From positions 182 to 64,181 of the forward strand of contig NZ_CAJZAR010000041.1 in the NCBI RefSeq assembly GCF_914484835.1: a DNA stretch of 64,000 nucleotides, read 5' to 3'. Positions within the stretch are counted from its first letter, which is position 1. Each line of letters begins with the position of its first letter. This DNA comes from Paraburkholderia tropica (GTDB taxonomy: Bacteria > Pseudomonadota > Gammaproteobacteria > Burkholderiales > Burkholderiaceae). The notes under the pieces are model-generated. The model ran no database searches. It was not told the DNA's origin and saw nothing but the letters and a program-made list of their open reading frames with translations. Both the position numbers and the translations under genes were made by a program. Positions 62,427 through 64,000 of the stretch are shown here, piece by piece.

Positions 62427-63161
62427 ATGGAAACCCGTTGGTCTGCCCTGATGCCCGATGCGCGCAACGTCACGCCGCTCTATCTGCAGCTGGCGCGCAA
62501 CCTTGCCACGGCGATTCACTGCGGCGTGTGGTCGGCCGGCGAGGCGCTGCCTTCGGAACGCACGCTGTCGGATGCCATCGGCGTGTCGCGCATCACCGCG
62601 CGCAAGGCGATCGAGCTGCTCGTCGAGCAGGGTCTGATCCGGCGCGCGCGCGGCGCGGGCAGCTTCATCACGCCGCGCGTCGAGGACCCGCTCTCGCGCC
62701 TCACCGGCTTCACGAAAAAAATGGAGCAGCGCGGTTTCACCGCCGATTCGGTCTGGCTCGAACGCGAAGTGCGCCCGGCGCGGCGCGAGGAAATCGTCCA
62801 GCTCGGCCTGTCGCCGGGCGCGTCGGTTACAAGTCTGCGGCGGCTGCGCCGCGCGGACGGGACCGTGATGGCCGTCGAGCATTCCGCGCTGCCCGTGTCG
62901 ATCGTGCCGAATCCGGCGCTGATCGACGGCTCGCTGTACGCGTATCTGGAGTCGCGCGGCGAGCCGGTCGTGCGCGCGCTGCAGCACTTTCGCGCCGTGA
63001 ACGCGACCGGCGAGATCGCCGCGCTGATGGGCGTGGAACCGCGCGCGGCGCTGCTCGTGATCACGCGGGTGGGCTTTTCGCCCGACCAGCGCGCGATCGA
63101 ACTGACGGATACCTACTGCCGCGACGGCTACTACGACTTCGTCGCGGAGCTTCGGCAATGA
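62427..63161 (+). CDS. GntR-family (HutC/UTRA) regulator of amino-sugar use
   Basis: A 244-residue regulator with an N-terminal winged helix (about 15-80; LPSERTLSDAIGVSRITARKAI is the recognition region, quoted as SERTLSDAIGVSRITARK) and a C-terminal UTRA ligand-binding domain (about 95-240). It resembles NagR/DasR/NagQ proteins that sense glucosamine or N-acetylglucosamine phosphates. nagA directly follows, which supports control of N-acetylglucosamine catabolism. ATG at 62427; the stop overlaps the next small frame (ATGA). Confidence 0.9.
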   Translation: METRWSALMPDARNVTPLYLQLARNLATAIHCGVWSAGEALPSERTLSDAIGVSRITARKAIELLVEQGLIRRARGAGSFITPRVEDPLSRLTGFTKKMEQRGFTADSVWLEREVRPARREEIVQLGLSPGASVTSLRRLRRADGTVMAVEHSALPVSIVPNPALIDGSLYAYLESRGEPVVRALQHFRAVNATGEIAALMGVEPRAALLVITRVGFSPDQRAIELTDTYCRDGYYDFVAELRQ

Positions 63162-63304
63162 AGAACGTGATGAAGAAAAACGCACTCGGACGCAAAGTCG
63201 GACGGAACGCACAGCCGCGTCAGGACTCTCTCATGGACATCGACGTAACGACTTATCGCGCGCCGGCCAACGCCGCGCGCACCATCGGAAAAATCTCATG
63301 CTGA
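63158..63304 (+). CDS. Possible 48-residue ORF linking the GntR gene and nagA
   Basis: The ATG at 63158 overlaps the GntR stop (ATGA), and the TGA at 63302-63304 overlaps the nagA start at 63298, so the frame would be translationally coupled on both sides. The product is basic at its start (MKNVMKKNALGRKVGR) and has no recognisable domain. No ribosome site precedes it. It may be real, or a coupling device, or chance. Confidence 0.3.
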   Translation: MKNVMKKNALGRKVGRNAQPRQDSLMDIDVTTYRAPANAARTIGKISC

Positions 63305-64000
63305 GCGGAAATATTCTCACCCCCGAGGGCTGGATCAACGGCACGCTGTCGTTCGAGAACGGCCGTATCACGTCGATCCAGGGCGAGGCCGCCGATCCGT
63401 CGAAGAACGACGCGCCGTACATCATTCCGGGCTTCATCGACCTGCACGTGCACGGCGGCGGCGGCGCCGACGTGATGGAAGCCGGCGACGCCATCGAAAC
63501 CATCGCGCGCACTCACGCGCGTTTCGGCACCACGAGCCTGCTCGCCACCACCATGACCGCGCCGCGCGACGAACTGATGAGCGTGGTCGCGGGTCTCGGC
63601 GACGTCGCGCGCCAGCGCACGCCGGGCGCGGCCCGCGTGCTGGGCGTGCACCTCGAAGGGCCGTACATCAACCCCGGCAAGCTCGGCGCGCAGCCCGACG
63701 CGGCGGTCTCGGCCGTGCTCGACGAAGTGCTCAAGTACCTCGCCATCGCGCCGATCCGCGTGGTGACCGTTGCGCCCGAAATCGCGGGTCATATCGAGAT
63801 CATCGGCGAGATGGCGGCGCGCGGCGTGCGCGTGCAGCTCGGCCATTCGCTCGCCACTTACGACGACGCCGTGGCCGCGCTCAAGCACGGCGCCTGCGGC
63901 TTCACGCACCTGTTCAACGCGATGTCGCCGCTGCACCACCGCAATCCGGGTCTGGTCGGCGCGGCGCTCGCACACGCGGAATACGCGGAGATCATTCCCG
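63298..64000 (+). CDS. nagA: N-acetylglucosamine-6-phosphate deacetylase (3' end outside window)
   Basis: The first 234 residues of an amidohydrolase that removes the acetyl group from N-acetylglucosamine 6-phosphate. The metal-binding HxH of the amidohydrolase family is in PGFIDLHVHGGGGADVME, quoted as DLHVHGGGG. The metal-ligand Glu is in GVHLEGPYINPGKLGA and the later histidines in QLGHSLATYDD and FTHLFNAMSPLHHR. The window ends before the final catalytic Asp. It follows the GntR regulator, giving a likely nag operon. Confidence 0.94.
   Translation, partial: MLSGNILTPEGWINGTLSFENGRITSIQGEAADPSKNDAPYIIPGFIDLHVHGGGGADVMEAGDAIETIARTHARFGTTSLLATTMTAPRDELMSVVAGLGDVARQRTPGAARVLGVHLEGPYINPGKLGAQPDAAVSAVLDEVLKYLAIAPIRVVTVAPEIAGHIEIIGEMAARGVRVQLGHSLATYDDAVAALKHGACGFTHLFNAMSPLHHRNPGLVGAALAHAEYAEIIP

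Overview
The window is a gene-dense, GC-rich stretch of chromosome. Its gene order, protein sequences and strong G/C preference at third codon positions point to a betaproteobacterium of the Burkholderia/Paraburkholderia group (Burkholderiaceae). This is inferred from recognised families and neighbourhoods; no database search was run. I see no rRNA, tRNA, insertion sequence, prophage or CRISPR array. Almost everything is housekeeping or ordinary accessory metabolism.

Layout. 1-9.6 kb: a patatin-type lipase cut by the window edge, a ferritin-like diiron protein, rfaE2 (heptose nucleotide synthesis), a convergent birA-coaX-small membrane protein operon, then a complete MCE-type lipid transporter (permease, ATPase, MCE protein, PqiC-like lipoprotein). 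9.6-15.1 kb: a VanZ-like protein, a 2Fe-2S ferredoxin-like protein, an alpha/beta hydrolase, and dacC-dat-ybeD. A LysR/DUF2917 divergent pair (15.2-16.6 kb) then separates ybeD from lipB-lipA. 18.9-27 kb: a tauABC-type importer and a C4-dicarboxylate module, dctA plus the dctB-dctD two-component system, with a sigma-54 promoter in front of dctA. 27-31 kb: a TlpA-like thioredoxin, a lipoprotein, comM and ubiK. 31.4-39.7 kb: glnK-amtB behind a textbook -24/-12 promoter, gshA-gshB, and an EIIA(Man-like)-HPr-EI set without membrane permeases. 39.7-50 kb: moeB, ctpA, gpmA, rhodanese-grxC-secB-gpsA, a macrodomain protein, trmL, comF, bioC and a DUF2244 protein. 50-60.4 kb: an aa3/caa3-type cytochrome c oxidase locus with its assembly factors (CtaG, SURF1, two SCO-like proteins, CtaA, CtaB). 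60.6-64 kb: a solitary MetQ, a MarR regulator, and the start of an amino-sugar locus (GntR regulator, nagA cut by the window end).

How the parts fit. Two nitrogen/carbon-responsive transport modules (dct and glnK-amtB) carry sigma-54 promoters, and the window encodes the cognate activator DctD beside dctA. The oxidase locus holds structural subunits, copper delivery (Cox11, SCO) and heme A synthesis (CtaA, CtaB) in one direction, apart from one small reversed membrane-protein gene. lipB-lipA, gshA-gshB, dacC-dat-ybeD and birA-coaX are compact operons, several with 4-base stop/start overlaps.

I found no convincing wholly new system. The points most worth a second look are the Asp/His repeat added to the N-terminus of the class IV aminotransferase, two intergenic clusters of DnaA-box-like sites, the CoxII-cytochrome c-OmpA fusion, a Cys-rich tail on the PTS EIIA, a short leader ORF and GTG start at dctA, an 11-bp tandem repeat upstream of gshA, and an AT-rich, repeat-bearing regulatory region in front of the amino-sugar GntR gene.
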